In this document: one piece after another, positions 38,976-51,800 of the stretch
Layout: each line of letters begins with the position of its first letter
Numbering within the stretch: position 1 is the stretch's first letter
NCBI GenBank assembly: GCA_013399305.1
Contig: VXAI01000015.1
Coordinates: 1,967,490 to 2,031,489 of the forward strand
Direction of reading: 5' to 3'
DNA length: 64,000 nucleotides
Source of the DNA: Rostratula benghalensis
Lineage: Eukaryota; Chordata; Aves; Charadriiformes; Rostratulidae
The notes under the pieces: generated by a model
Seen by the model: the letters and a program-made list of their open reading frames with translations, nothing else
What the model was told of the DNA's origin: nothing
Database searches by the model: none
Program-made: the position numbers and the translations under genes

Positions 38976-41900
38976 AGGCACAGAACTGAACTCATTATTA
39001 TATTTAAAATGTTTCAGGAACCTCAAAAACAGATTAAGTAATGCAATAATAAAACTCTCAGTGAACCTGTGCAATAAAATCCATCAACAGAGGAGATGGG
39101 TAATATAATCTCTTTAGAAAAAAAATCCTCCGCTCTATGCCTGAATTACCTTGTGCACCACAAGATAGAGGATTTAGACTATGGCAACGGATTGAAATCT
39201 CTCTTCAGGGACATCCTTCTCATAATTGTACATTCATGCCTCTCTCCCCAGTAGTAGCCTAAATACAATTTACCGTTGCACACATTTTTATAGGGTTTCT
39301 GCAAATCCGCCACTTTATTACCACCCCGGTTATAAGGGGCCACACGGCAATTCCTAAGGGTTCACTAACTGAGCAAGATATTAAGCTTGAATAAAAAGAA
39401 TCAAAAACGTCTATCTACAATTTATAGTTCTCTATAAAGGACCTTGGGGAACTGCAATTTGAAGGTGAAAAGTAAATGGAAAGCAGATTTCAGCTGAAAA
39501 ATTCCATATGATCGATGGAGAAGACTTACAGAGAATTATCCAGAGAGGTTTTTAAGGTGTGCTAGAGTTAAAAACATACAACTCCAAATTACACAGCAGG
39601 CCCACAACGTCCCAGTGCGGATACATCTGATTAATCAGGTCTATTCAGGGCTTGGTAACAGCTGCCATCTTTCTGCACATCTCGTGAAAGCAATCCTATT
39701 TTCTTTCTAAGAAGAAAGATAAATAAAAAGAAGATTTGAAAAACTCTGAGGATCCCATAGGACCTCCAGTTTCCCAGTTTGCCTGAGAGACCCTGAGGTC
39801 CAGAGGTGAGACCTCTTCCTCCTAACCAAGCCGCAGACCACTTGGAGCACTGGCAAATCACCCGGTTCAGCCAGACCTCAGTTTCCCTGCTCTTGGAGTG
39901 AGGGAGTTTCAGTTCACTCACCACTACTGTGTTCTCTGAAACTGGGATGAAAATGTTACAGAAATGAAAGCTATTATTTCTGTACTTTTTGTCTTCCTAA
40001 AGTTATAAGAATAACAATATAAACTCACTAAATATCTAACTAGAGCTAGCAAAAATGGAAAGAAAAACTACTTCAAAAAATGGAAAGTACCTACAGAAAT
40101 TAGGGAATAAATTAAATTATTAAAATGAGTTAAAAGAAGTAAAGAGTAGATGATGTGGCAGATGTATCCTCGTGACAAACTCAGAAGGCAAGTGTCTGAA
40201 TGCGGCAGTCCATCACTAACACCACGATACCTCAGAAACACTTGACAATCAACACTGGGTGTTTTAGTGAAAGATAAACTATCTCTAGTGCTCCATCACA
40301 CCTTCATGGCTGGCCAAGTGCAGCTTCCCCCAGAGTGCATTAGGAACCAGGTAATGGAGTCATGATTAATGATTCTTACTTCTGAAAAGATGGGCAAAAT
40401 CTCTGTGTCTTAATTCCTTAATTGCAAAACATCCAGTGACGAGACTGGCTCATTGCATCTATGAAATGGAACAGCCCTGTGGAATAGGGAACAGGAATAA
40501 CTCTGTTCCCAAAGGCTTTCTTTCCCAGGCAAGGGTACGGTGCAAGGCACAGCCACTGCTTTGGTACAGGATCACATGTGCTGGAGGGATGGGACGTTTC
40601 CAGACAGCGAGCTTTCTTCTTGATGAGAACCAAAATATTTATCTCTGAATCTTTGGCAATTTTTGAATAGTGTCATAATTCCCAGAATCTGTGGAATCTG
40701 AAACACTGACATATGGTAATTAACCCTCTTTTCATCTCTTTTTGATTTCATTGCACAGTATAAGTATAGTAATGCATAACAGGTGGGAAAAAAATCTGTA
40801 TTTTATTTGTTTATTTTTGCTTTGAGGAGATGTAGATAGAAATCATAGACTGTGTATTATGCTGAATCAAATGAAGACGTGGTGCATTCAGGCTGCTGGT
40901 TATGCTCTACTGCCATGACGTTGTCATTAGCTCTCCTCCTAAGCCTACTGCTCAGTCCAGGAACAATGGGTAAGAAACCGAGCTGTGAAGGTGACACTCT
41001 TCTGCATGTGTGTCGTGACCTTCTTTGTGCTGTGCTTTGGAGGGCAGCCCAGCTCCACCAACTCAGATCCCATTATTTATGACATTTCAATTTGAGCCTT
41101 AATAAATCACGTTTAGAGACAGTGTGATCTCCCTGCTAAGGAAATGCATACAAGAGGTAGGAGCAATCAAATGTCTTGGGAGTCTGTGGATGATGGGCTA
41201 TTAGAGGAAGATGTGTGGGGAGGCAACCTCGGTTTTACCTTGGCTGTGCAGCAGACTTTCAGGGTGGTTTTTTGGAAATCACATTCTCTGTTGGTGGTTG
41301 GTTCATCATCTAACCTCCCTTCTACTCCTCTCCCGTGCTCCTTCCCCGCTTCAGCTCTCTAGCAGGCTCTCGGCAAAGACTTTCTAATATGTGCCTGCGT
41401 ATGGCAGAACACCTAACTGGATTGAAACAACTAGGCATTAATGTATAACACAAATAATGAACAGTGATTCATCTGAACAGGCTCGATCTGAAGGGCTGCT
41501 TTTTTCGAATCTGGGCCTCAGTGAAGCTTTGAAGGATAATTTCCACTAAAAATTGGATCAACTCCATCAAGAAGAACACAAATCCCTGTTTCCTCCAGAT
41601 TGTTTCACTCGATTCCCTAAAATGTTTATTCTACACTCAGAAAAAAAGTTGCTGGAATTTCTAAACTGCATTAAAATTAATCCTTTGCTTCTTTACAGTT
41701 GCCTTTTTCAGTGCTTCCTTTGTTCCAAGCTGGCGCTTACAGGAGCTTTCATAACCAGCAGGCAATCACATACATCCTTCCTGTTTGCAGTTTTTACTGT
41801 ATTTTACACAAACAAAAAATGTGGAACCGTCCAAAGTACACCTCAGACATCCGAGAAAGAAGACGACAAAGAAGGAGGTAAAAGCTGCTAACAGTTCCCA

Positions 41901-44900
41901 GCAGAAGATAAGAAGCAGATAAAGACACCTAGGCCTTGCAATGGAGCTGCCTTACTAACTCACTTGCTACCACGAGAAAGTAAGAGCGTGAGATGACCCA
42001 GCAAGACTCCAACAATCCCACAGCACTCCTGAGGCACAGATCTGCTCCAGAGGGACCATTCGAACACCAGGAGAGCGGCCTTACACAGGCAGGTGGAAAT
42101 AGTGCACAGAATTCCCAGGCTGGATTGTGACAGCATCAGCTTACAAAAGGATAGGACTTGACCTATAGCATTTATAACAAATTAACATATACAATAGTAG
42201 AATCTGCATATTGCCCCATATTAGGGTCTAATTCCAACTGAGTTTTAATTAAGGGCTCTTTCCAGCTCATACCTCAAACAGTTTTGAATAGCTTATTCCA
42301 GCATAATGGTCAGCCAGGAGAAACACTCAGTGGCCAGTGACACTCCTCTGGCCCTCTCCTTAACACATGGGGAACCAACACAATGAACGAGCAACATGCC
42401 ATGGCACTGGGTGACAGATGTCCTTTCCCATCAGCTGACACTGAAAACAGACACCTACCTTTGCAGCAAGCACTCCAGGACGGTTAACAAACCCTTATTA
42501 CCTTTTGTGAACCTGTGTCTCATCAAAATTTAAACAGACACGTTGTCACACTTCAAAAACATCCTATTTCCTGCCAATGAAACAGAGAATTGCTGCTTAA
42601 TGTTCTCCGGTGGTATTTGTTATAGCCCAAGAAGCTGGGTCTCTGTGGTCTCTGGTACACTACAAAACACACTCATTTTTCAACAGCCACGTATCTGAAA
42701 ATAGACAGGGCTCAGGTGTTTCTACTACGCTGTCATGAAAAAAACCCGCGAGTGCACTGATAAAATAGGCCTTGTCTACATGAGCATTTGATTTTTGCTA
42801 GCCCTGCTGCAGCTGTACTGCTATTGAAAACAGTACAAAATATTCAAGTGTACAAGGGCCTTTGAGGGAAAAAGAAGCTGCATGGTTTTATGCATCTACC
42901 TGATACGCATCAGTGGGGAAGCAGAGTCTAATTGCTACAGCTTGAAACAGAGGAAATATTTTCAGTTGCATCCTTATCTGTCTGTCTACCTCCCCACCTA
43001 CCTACTATCTGGTGATACAGCAGGAAAAAAGAGTTCTCCATCATTCGCCCTTCCCCGAGCTTTGGTTAGGTGCCGTACCAACACTTCAGAACAGACTTTT
43101 GCTGCTCCAAAGCTAAAGAAGCAGTAAGGAAGTGCCCTGCCCAGGGCTGCAGCAGTTTTGGACATGAAGCTGAAGACAAAGTCTTGCTCTTGTAAGAGGC
43201 CCCACATCGGCTGTCACTGTTGCCACTTTGTGCCAAAGGCTCAAGCTTGCTGCTTTGGAGACAGCTCTTTATTCTCTGCAGGGTGATGCAAATGGCTACA
43301 GGGGTGGAAAGAAGCTCAATCCCCCGGTGTACTAAGCATCTGGATGGAAATAATCATCAGAGAGCACTGCCTTCAACCTCATACTGAAGGTCTGAGATTA
43401 CTGCCCCACTCCAGAGCCGACGTACAGGGCTTGCTGGCACACAGCTACTGCTTGACCATCAGCCAGTTGTTGGCAATGTACTTATGTCTTTGCAGTGATT
43501 GGGGAATAATAATAATGAGTATACGTATGAAGCCTTAAACAGTTGCAATGGATTAGAGAAAGTCCTTTACCAAGACAGCTGCACCTAGAACAAAATGCAG
43601 CCTAGATGCCTTTTTTTGTTTTTATTGCTTGAATGAATGATGTTCATAAGGCTTCCCACAGCCTACAGAGCACTGATTGATATCAGTGCCATGCTGCACA
43701 GGCCAATAAAGAAGAGAATTTCTCTATTACCACAATGATTCATGAAAGTGATTACTCCCACTTTGACTCGCCTTCCAAAAAAATCTGCATGCAGCAATAC
43801 ACTTGCCAAATGCTCCTGGTGAGCATCCCGAGACTGCTGTACATCCAGCTTTGTGGAACAGGACTGGAAGCACTGAGAAAATGTGGAGGGGACAGAGCAC
43901 AGACTGCCTCTGAACAATTTTGACACTGCTGGAGTGACCAGGAGCAGTTATATAGTGGGTTGTACCTCTACCAGCTTCCTGCTCCTTCACATCTCCTGCC
44001 ACAACAGGTATGGAGGGATGGGATCAAGCCAAGTGTCCCCTGGAGCTCTCGGCTCCCCCTCCAGCCCTGTTTCAGGATTTCACCCAGGAAAACCCTCTCT
44101 GAAGCTGAAACCCAGATCCTGCACCTCTCTGTCCGGCACTCTCACACACACATTCTCTCTGACTTTCTTTTTTCCTGCTGGCAGGAGACACCTTATCTAG
44201 AAGGTTATGCATTACTGTGATACATTTGCTTTTGAAGTACTGAGTGGCTTTTAGACTCTGGCATTGTGAACTTTCCAGGAGGAAGATTGTTACTCTCACA
44301 ACAAACTTTGAAGTCTGTTTCCTGAATGTGTTAACTGTTTACTCTCTTTTTCTCTTCCTTGGCCACTTTAAGCTCTTCTAGAGTAAACACAGTCCTCACA
44401 CCCGAAACATCTTATCCTCCGGGTATCAGATAGCATCCCAAACACAAGAAATCAAGGCCACTATTTGGAAAACATGGAACCTGGGAGAGGAATGAGACCA
44501 CAGCAGTAATGGAGACTACAGCCCCCTCTTCACATGTACCTCATTTACACTACATGAATGTGGCACCTTTTGCTATTCAGGTCTGTGCATGACGAGAAGC
44601 AAAAGCTATCCCCAAATATTCCCTTTTTTCTAAATCTCCCCAACACAAGCAAATCTGGGTCTCAAATATTGTTTCATAGGCAAGTATTTTGGTTCCTAAT
44701 CCTCACCTTTGTCTCAGAAGTTTTTAGCAAAAGCCTCGTTGTATTTAAAAACTACAACTGCAAAAGAAAGGACCACATCAAAGAAATCTCTGGTTGTATT
44801 TATGTATTCTGCCACTTCCAAAAAACTAGGTCATAATTTCATATTCAGTTACACAATTACCAAATCCAGCAATGAATAGAGAAGAACCTGATCCTGTAAT

Positions 44901-46670
44901 TTATTCTATTCCAAACAGAAGTTTAGGATAACAAAGATTCAGTCTGATAACTTCCCTCATTTAATGCAATTCTTTGTCATGAAAACAGAGACAAAAGCAA
45001 GTTCCTTGCGTTAGGCTTTGTTGTCAATTTAAATACCTTTGAAGAAACTTCTGTGGTTGAGTGACCTGGGATGGCTACGTGCTCAAAACAACCAACCCTC
45101 CATTTAGGAACAAAGACAAGTGTGCTTTGCTTTTGATCTGATATACTTACATCCTGATCTTAATGGGTAAGACAAGACAATTTTGCAAAATTTGTCTTCT
45201 TTGCATTAAAGAAACAAAATTTCTGACTAGCGTCAGATTGTTTAATTAAAACTGGCAATTTAAAAGATATTAATGTCAACAAACAGAAACTCTCAAAACC
45301 CCAAAACTCCACCCAACACAGACAGTGGTGTTTTGTCTGTGAGTCATCCTTTCTTAGCAGCAATTAAGATACATATTGATTCTTTGCAGTAAAACACATT
45401 CAAAGCAAGTGTTAATAAACATTTCTAACTTCCTGCTTCAACCTGATCGTCTGGTTCTTGTTATCCTTCTAAGAAAGGGGAGGAGGAAACTTGCTCAACT
45501 CACTGAAGAGAAATGGCTTTTGCACAACTGAGAAAAACAATGACACAATCACCCAGGTGGTTTGAAAGCACAACGCCCCTTCTGATGCTGGAGTGAAGGG
45601 CTGAGCTGAGGAACCCAACAAGAAAGGCGCATCAGGAGAGCACAGCAGACGAGACGTGAGCACGCCTTCTTCACCTTCTTCATACTCATTCCCCTTTTCT
45701 CCTCTGTCATAAGTGCACCAAATGAGAATCTATTGGGAAAGTGCATCTTGTACCCAGGAGTTTCCCCTCTACTGCCTTGATCTTAGAGTATCCTCCTTTC
45801 ATGTGTGTGTTTTCCCAAATGCTATTATACCATTTTCCCTGGGAAACATCATGAGAACATTCTGTGCCTTCTTCTTGCTCACACCCTTCCCAAGAAAAGA
45901 GAGATCCAGGAATCCCACAGCTTTTGAGTTTGTACTTGCCCTCCAAATTTGGGTGGAATCCCTACTGATGATTCAGGAGCTTCTGAAGATATAAACGAGA
46001 ATTATGTATCTTTTCACATGCTGGGCCCAAGGGCTTCTTCGCTTTAAGCCAAAAATAGGGCCACAACACTTATAAGCCAGCCTCTGTTGTTTCAAAATGT
46101 CCTTCACTGGCTTTGAAGAGATTTATTGGTAAAATTGGTTTTATTCCTAGTCACGAACAGAGAACTTAACATGAAGAAATGGTGGGATGGTCAAGCTGGA
46201 CAAATTTAGAAATCTGGCACAAGATGTGTCCACACTGTGGACAAAATATGAAAAAGAGGAGAAAGAAAACCAGTAGATTTGCACCATGCTGAAGGAAGGC
46301 TGGATGCAGCTGTGGTACACAGTATGTGTTGGAAAGGAAGGCAGCCGTTCCTCCTCTAAGGTGTCACCCAGAGCACTCCCTGCCCCAGCCGCTGGTCTAC
46401 CTGCCACGGTACATCACTGCTCAAAGGCTTCTCAGCCAGACAGGTGACTTTCTGGGTGATATAAACCGGTCAAACACAGGCTACTGGGCTCACTACAAGA
46501 CTGAAAGAATAAAAATACCTGCCTTGGTTTATACAGAAGGTGCGGCTGAAAGAACTAGTTCCACCTGACCCTAAAACCTGCCTTTTTTTTTTTTTTTAAT
46601 AGTAGTCTGTATTTTGCTATGTTGGCTTAAAACTCCCTAAAGCTTGATAGGAAGAAATCATTAAAAAGGA
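38976..46670 (-). other. Upstream intron: unique sequence, no supported exon
   Basis: Mostly unique AT-rich sequence. A T run (46583-46597) and a CTGT/CTAC-type simple patch near 42975-43012 are present. Plus-strand open frames at 41553-41891 and others show no recognisable family. A good acceptor-like sequence ends at 41698 (CTTTGCTTCTTTACAG) without a convincing donor. A small signal-peptide-like ORF at 40.9 kb is listed separately. Confidence 0.5.
40915..41082 (+). other. Small ORF with signal-peptide-like N-terminus (55 codons)
   Basis: Seen: an ATG in GCCATGA context opens MTLSLALLLSLLLSPGTMG, which is a short polar start, a 12-residue hydrophobic Leu-rich core, then Pro-Gly. The Leu and Ser codons are varied, so the core is not a DNA simple repeat. 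Reading on without splicing gives 55 residues with three Cys (24, 33, 38). A GG|GTAAGA donor lies at 40969/40970, directly after the hydrophobic segment, the typical exon layout of secreted peptides. No downstream exon in the right phase was found: the best acceptor (ending 41698) gives an early stop. It could be an antisense secreted-peptide first exon or chance; no family was recognised. Confidence 0.12.
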
Positions 46671-47932
46671 CAAAATGGCTTGAGGAACCAGAATTGTCCA
46701 GCCACTTGCCAATTCCCTGTTGACTTGCCTCGTTTTTCCTCAAAATTCATTCCTTCTGCCCCACAAGCTTTTCCTAGAAGGAGAGTTGGAGGGCTCTTTC
46801 CTTTTGAAAAACCTCACTGCCACCAGTGCTGGCCAACATCTGCTGCTCCTTTGCAAGGGAGCGGGCTCTTTCCCCATAAGGACAAATTACTGCGTGTCAG
46901 ACAGCTCAGACTCCCCTGGCCTCTGGCCTTGAAGCCGCACTCTGCTTCCTGGCTGCCACTTGGCATTTTTTCCCTATTTTTGTTTTAACTCTTTTTTCCT
47001 TTCTCAGAAGATTTTCCAGGCTGGGAAATTCAATCAGACACTGTCCCCAGCGGCTTGGCTGCCAGCAGGGAGGTTTGCCAGCCTGGAGCTGGCAGGGTGA
47101 GAATTGGATGCTTCTGCCCCCGCCTCCCCCTGGAGCTCGTGCCCCCAGCTCAGCCGAGGCACGGCTGCAAAGGCACCCGAAAAACCACGGTGTCTCTGCT
47201 TCCCTGCTTCCCTTTGGGGAACAACTGGGACTCCTGTCTTTTAGGAGCTTGGTTATTTCTTTCAACTACAGCAGAACTGAAACCACGAGGCACAAGCAAA
47301 AAACATGTTCGAGAAAGATGGGATGTGGTCTCATCCCTGCTCTAATACTCTGAAGTTTACTACGGTGGCTCTTGCCCTGAAGAAGCAGTTGAAGACTCAT
47401 GTTGAATGAGTTAAACTTCAAGAAGGTGGAGAAAAACACAAGAGGTCTTCAAAGTGTCCCATGCCACCATCACTTCACCTTCAAGTTGTCACCACCACCA
47501 GAACTTTTGCTGGCACAGAAAGCTTGGAAACGTCATACATCAATAACTTTCTCTTGATAGGAAAGACACAAGGTAAAAATTGGGGTGAAACTGAGACAGT
47601 GCCAAGGAGAGTCAAGAGGAAGGTACCAGGGACTGCAGCTGCACAGCTGTTGTGTAGGTCACAGAACTGATGGCACATTAGGAATGAAAAGTACAGCACT
47701 GAAAACCCCCTAAGTAATATCAAATATTGGAATTTGTCCCTTTGGTGAGAGAACTTTCTGTAAGAACACAAAAATCTCCACATTTGACACTAAGTTTTCC
47801 TATAATTTTGAATCAAGTTCAAAGCCTTGGACCTTTTTGCTACGCGCTCCCTGGCTTATATCCAAGTTATCTAAGAGATTATTGAGTGTTCTGGGATGAC
47901 AAAGAAAATGTTGACATATTTACAGTTAGCTT

Positions 47933-47956
47933 TTCTATAACTTGTAAGTTATAGAA
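47933..47956. repeat. Perfect inverted repeat, 11-bp arms, 2-nt spacer
   Basis: TTCTATAACTT is followed by GT and then its exact reverse complement. Confidence 0.9.
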
Positions 47957-48245
47957 TCGATGTCTGGTATCTGCAGACAATGGGCACAATTCAGACACTG
48001 GAAAAAGAAGGTATTTGGTCGTTTGCTCCTTAGACCTTTTGCTGCAAGCGTACACAACATAAATAAAAGCTACAAATATTATCTCACTCCCAATACAATT
48101 ATTTATGTTCCCCTACACAGCCTAATAACAAACATATTTCTTTTCTGGGAAGAGAGATCTCAAGTGGTTTAAAGACACTGTGCTGCTTTAATCAGAATGG
48201 CAAAATGAACCGCAGCCACGTTGTAGCACAGACCTCGTCAGGATC

Positions 48246-48295
48246 ACCCCACAGGTCATTGGAAGAGTTAACCCCACAGGTTATCAGAAGAGTTA
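48246..48295 (+). repeat. Tandem duplication, two 25-bp units
   Basis: Units 48246-48270 and 48271-48295 both start ACCCCACAGGT and end AGAAGAGTTA or GGAAGAGTTA, with about four differences. Confidence 0.8.
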
Positions 48296-48850
48296 TAAAT
48301 ACCGTTAGACCACAGAAAATCCAGGTGTGCATGTATTTTTTGCTTTTGGAAGGAGAGCAATCTGACAATAAGTTTGCAAGGCCAAGCAGCAGAGCTGCAT
48401 CTTCTTTCCTGTCACCAAGCCAACACAGGAGTGCGTGTGGTCCAGCAGGAGGGTCAGGCACCGGGGGCACTTGCATGGGGTTGGGACAGTTCACTGCTGT
48501 CCTTCCAGCACGGGACAACTGCAACTCTCCTGCATTTCCTAACATCCTCGCATTGGAAGGATTTCCTTGGGGAAACCCCTGGGGAAGCACAGCTGGCCCT
48601 TGTGCCTGCAGCTCCCTGGGAGGGGTGTCTCCTCCACGGAGCAAGGAGACCTGGGACCAACCTACAACACAGCTGTGGGAGCTCTGTGTCCCCACGCGTG
48701 CTCACCTCAGAAATGGAGCATTGCTCAGCCCTGCGCTGTTTCCATCAGCTCAGCTCTGAGCCAAGGCTGGGTAAGTATTGCAACATAAGAAGCAAATACT
48801 GTTTTTTCCGCTTAAGCCACGATCTGCCTAAACTCTTGTTGTAACTGTAT

Positions 48851-51800
48851 GTGTGTGGGACACGAGAGAATTTAAATGATTTAAAGCTTTTTGCTTTTCC
48901 CCCCAAAAACCCCAAATCAAAAAAAAAACAAACCCCAAACACTAACAGTTTGACAGTCAAGAGTAACCCTCCAGTTCAGCGCCAGACTTAATGGAAGGGA
49001 AAACATAAGGAAACATTTTCATTTTCAAGCTCCCAAGGGACTCTTCCAAACAATAGCCAGAAAAAACATTTCAGAAGTGCCAAAAATCAGGGGAGTGCTC
49101 CATTTACTTAGTTTTATGGTCAGTCACTGATCATGCTGATATTTGACTTTGGCTCTGACATCTTAGCTGTGGTAAAGCAAAGATAATATACAACTCAGGG
49201 TAAATCCACAAAGAGAGACAACCACAGTACTTGAAGAGAACTACAGACTGTTGCCATCTATAAATGCTGACAGAAATTTGTATGTCTTTTTTTTTATATT
49301 TTTACCTTACCAGATTTCTAGGACAGCAATATCTTTCTGTGTTACGTTCCACGCAGCAGGTCACTTTCTGTTAGATTTCCACAGCACTTTGTATGGAAGT
49401 ATCTAAAACACTTACTTCTTTTGCCAGAAGAAATCTAAATTTATATTTAAACTGTCATGATGCTTATCACAAGTTTTAAGACTCTCAATGACATCAAAAG
49501 GCTTTCAATCAAAGCATAAGGTGCTACAAAATACAAGAAATAAAGGCAAGGGGCCAAATAAAAAAAACCAAACATTCCAGCCTTTCTACATGCTCCTTCA
49601 CACTGTAACAATTAAATACCTTCAGACAACGGCCAACACTAAAATCACCTTTAAGGTACCAGCAGTCTCAACTTGCTCAAGCCCCTACAAATATTCAACC
49701 TGTGCAGTTCCTGGGAAAGCTCTTGGATGGTATGCAAACCCCCCTCTAGCCTCAGCAGAGCCCATGGGCTGAACAGATTAGAGAGGCAAAACCCGTCACA
49801 GCAGACATGCTCTCCCACAGTACCTGGTCATGTATCAGACAAAAGTCACAATTTCTAATGTATTTTTGTCCCTTGGTACAATGATGAAAACTTATCAATT
49901 CTCAGATTAGTTACCACCCACTGAGCAAAATGCTCAAGGTTGCAGGCTCCTCACGGGTGAATTCAAGAGCTGAGCTCTATTCAGATTTTACAACACTCCT
50001 CAGATGAAGCACCTCACGGTATCTCAGCGCCTGTATCTGGGTTTATTTGACGCTGCCAAATTTCCTCCTCCAGTCCTGTCTATCTCCTTTCTCACTGGGC
50101 TCCATATTAATGAGACTGAGCTAACAGATTGTGGCATGTCAACATGCTGAGCTGACATCCTGCTGCCCCCTCCGTGTCTGTCTGACTTTTAAGCTTTTTC
50201 TTTCCCGTTTCCCTTCTGGATTATGCTTAACATGCACCATAGTCCAGGAATGCCTCTTGCTTTGGCTGCCTCGTCTCTCTTTTTGGCATGCTCACGGCGC
50301 CGGAGGGAATCTTGCTGAGGCTGGCTAAGTCACATGTTTGCCCTTTAATGAACATTAAAAAGAAAGCAGAATCTATGCCATTTTTGATGTTTCTATTAAT
50401 ACAGGCCACAAGAAAGCTCAGGTTCCTGCTAGAAAGATCACAGAAAAACAAAGGCAGTTGTAGCAGTTGATGCACAGAAGGGCTTGATCATATTGCAAAG
50501 AAAAGAGCAATTATTAGGCAATACCAGGCACGTGCATTTACTTTAAATTTGTTCAGCACGGCAATTTGGTAAATTTTGCTGTCACTCTCAGGCATTACTG
50601 AACTTCCTCTTGAATGACCTTTAGCTAAGGATTTCTTTTCACTCACTGAACTAAAGATGTTCAGCACAATGGAAACATGTCCTTGGAAAAGTCACCTTAT
50701 GGGATACGTCTTGAGGTTGGGAGCTGCAACAGTGAGATTCTTTTACAGCCCTTTCCCCTCCTCTCTCTTGGACCCAACAAAGGTGGAGACCACTTGGGGC
50801 ATTATAACTTGTTTTTCCAAAGGATGTCCCACCCAGCACAGTCTCCTGGAAAACAACAAATGCAGCTGCAAAGACCAGAGGGAAGCAAAGAGAGAGGAGG
50901 ACGGCACCACAGCATCCACAGCACCACGATTTCAAGCTCAGCTACAAACATGCCCAGGAAGCGAACCTTCAGGTTCTCAAACAGTGATTTGCTGTATGGA
51001 AGGAAAAAAAAAAAAAAAAAAAAAAAAAAAAGCAACCACCAAACCAAAATAGTGACAATGTTCAGCTGGAGTGACCTTTGCAAGAAATCCAGGGAAAAAG
51101 AAAAGAGCAGGATCTTTCCTTCCTATGGAGGATTGTGAATTGTCTCCCAACTGCACTCCTGAGCGTGAATCAATTTTCTTCCAGTCGATAACTAGCGCAA
51201 AGGTTCTAACCTTCATTTGTGCTCCAAATACTCAATCGGGGATGTAGAACACATACCAATTAAGCAATTCAGCTAAAATAAGAAGGCCGTGAACCAACAT
51301 CGTTGCTGCAGCTGCCCCTGAGGGATCGAGGGTTAGCAGCTTGGGGAAAAGGTAATTTATTGAGCTTAATACTCTGCGAAATGTTCTCATGATAATAAGA
51401 TTGTAAGATCGTTTTAATATCTGAAGTCATGTTGAAAAGGTCATTTCTCATCTTTTACACCTACCTAAGTCATGTAAATTAGAGCTACTCAAACAGAGTT
51501 GAGGATGTTTGCAGCCTAAGTTTTTCTATATTTTTGGATGACAGAGGAAAATGTCAGCAATCCCAAGCAGTGGACACAATCAGAGAGTGCCCAGGAGTTT
51601 CAGAATAGCAACACTAATGGATGTGGCTGCTCTTGCTATGCATTAGGCCAGCAGTTCATCTTTGGCCTAGTAGATTTTCTTCGGTCTTTTTTCCCTCCTT
51701 TTTAATGTTGCAATTTGGAGAATGCTAAAGGACCAGTTCAAATACACTACATGTCATCTGAAAGGGGAGGGGAACACAGCTGATTTATTTGCCACAAGTT

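Larger units (their letters stand above)
46680..48850. other. GC-richer intronic block with overlapping open frames
   Basis: Two GC-rich stretches (46,700-47,300 and 48,370-48,760) carry long open frames on both strands at once. At 48.2-48.85 kb these are 184 and 156 codons on plus and 167 on minus. Simultaneous openness on both strands points to base composition, not to a protein. No domain was recognised; the minus frame ends with a hydrophobic stretch. A strong plus-strand donor (GG|GTAAGTATT) lies at 48770/48771. A 25-bp imperfect tandem duplication is at 48246-48295 and a perfect hairpin at 47933-47956. Confidence 0.3.

Noticed and set aside
40915..41891. Splicing the signal-peptide-like start to the frame after the acceptor at 41698
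   Set aside because: The phases do not fit: the phase-1 donor leads into a different frame with an early stop.
50657..51031. Possible retro-copied gene upstream of the 28-A run
   Set aside because: Frames overlap on both strands, no gene was recognised, and no target-site duplication brackets the segment.
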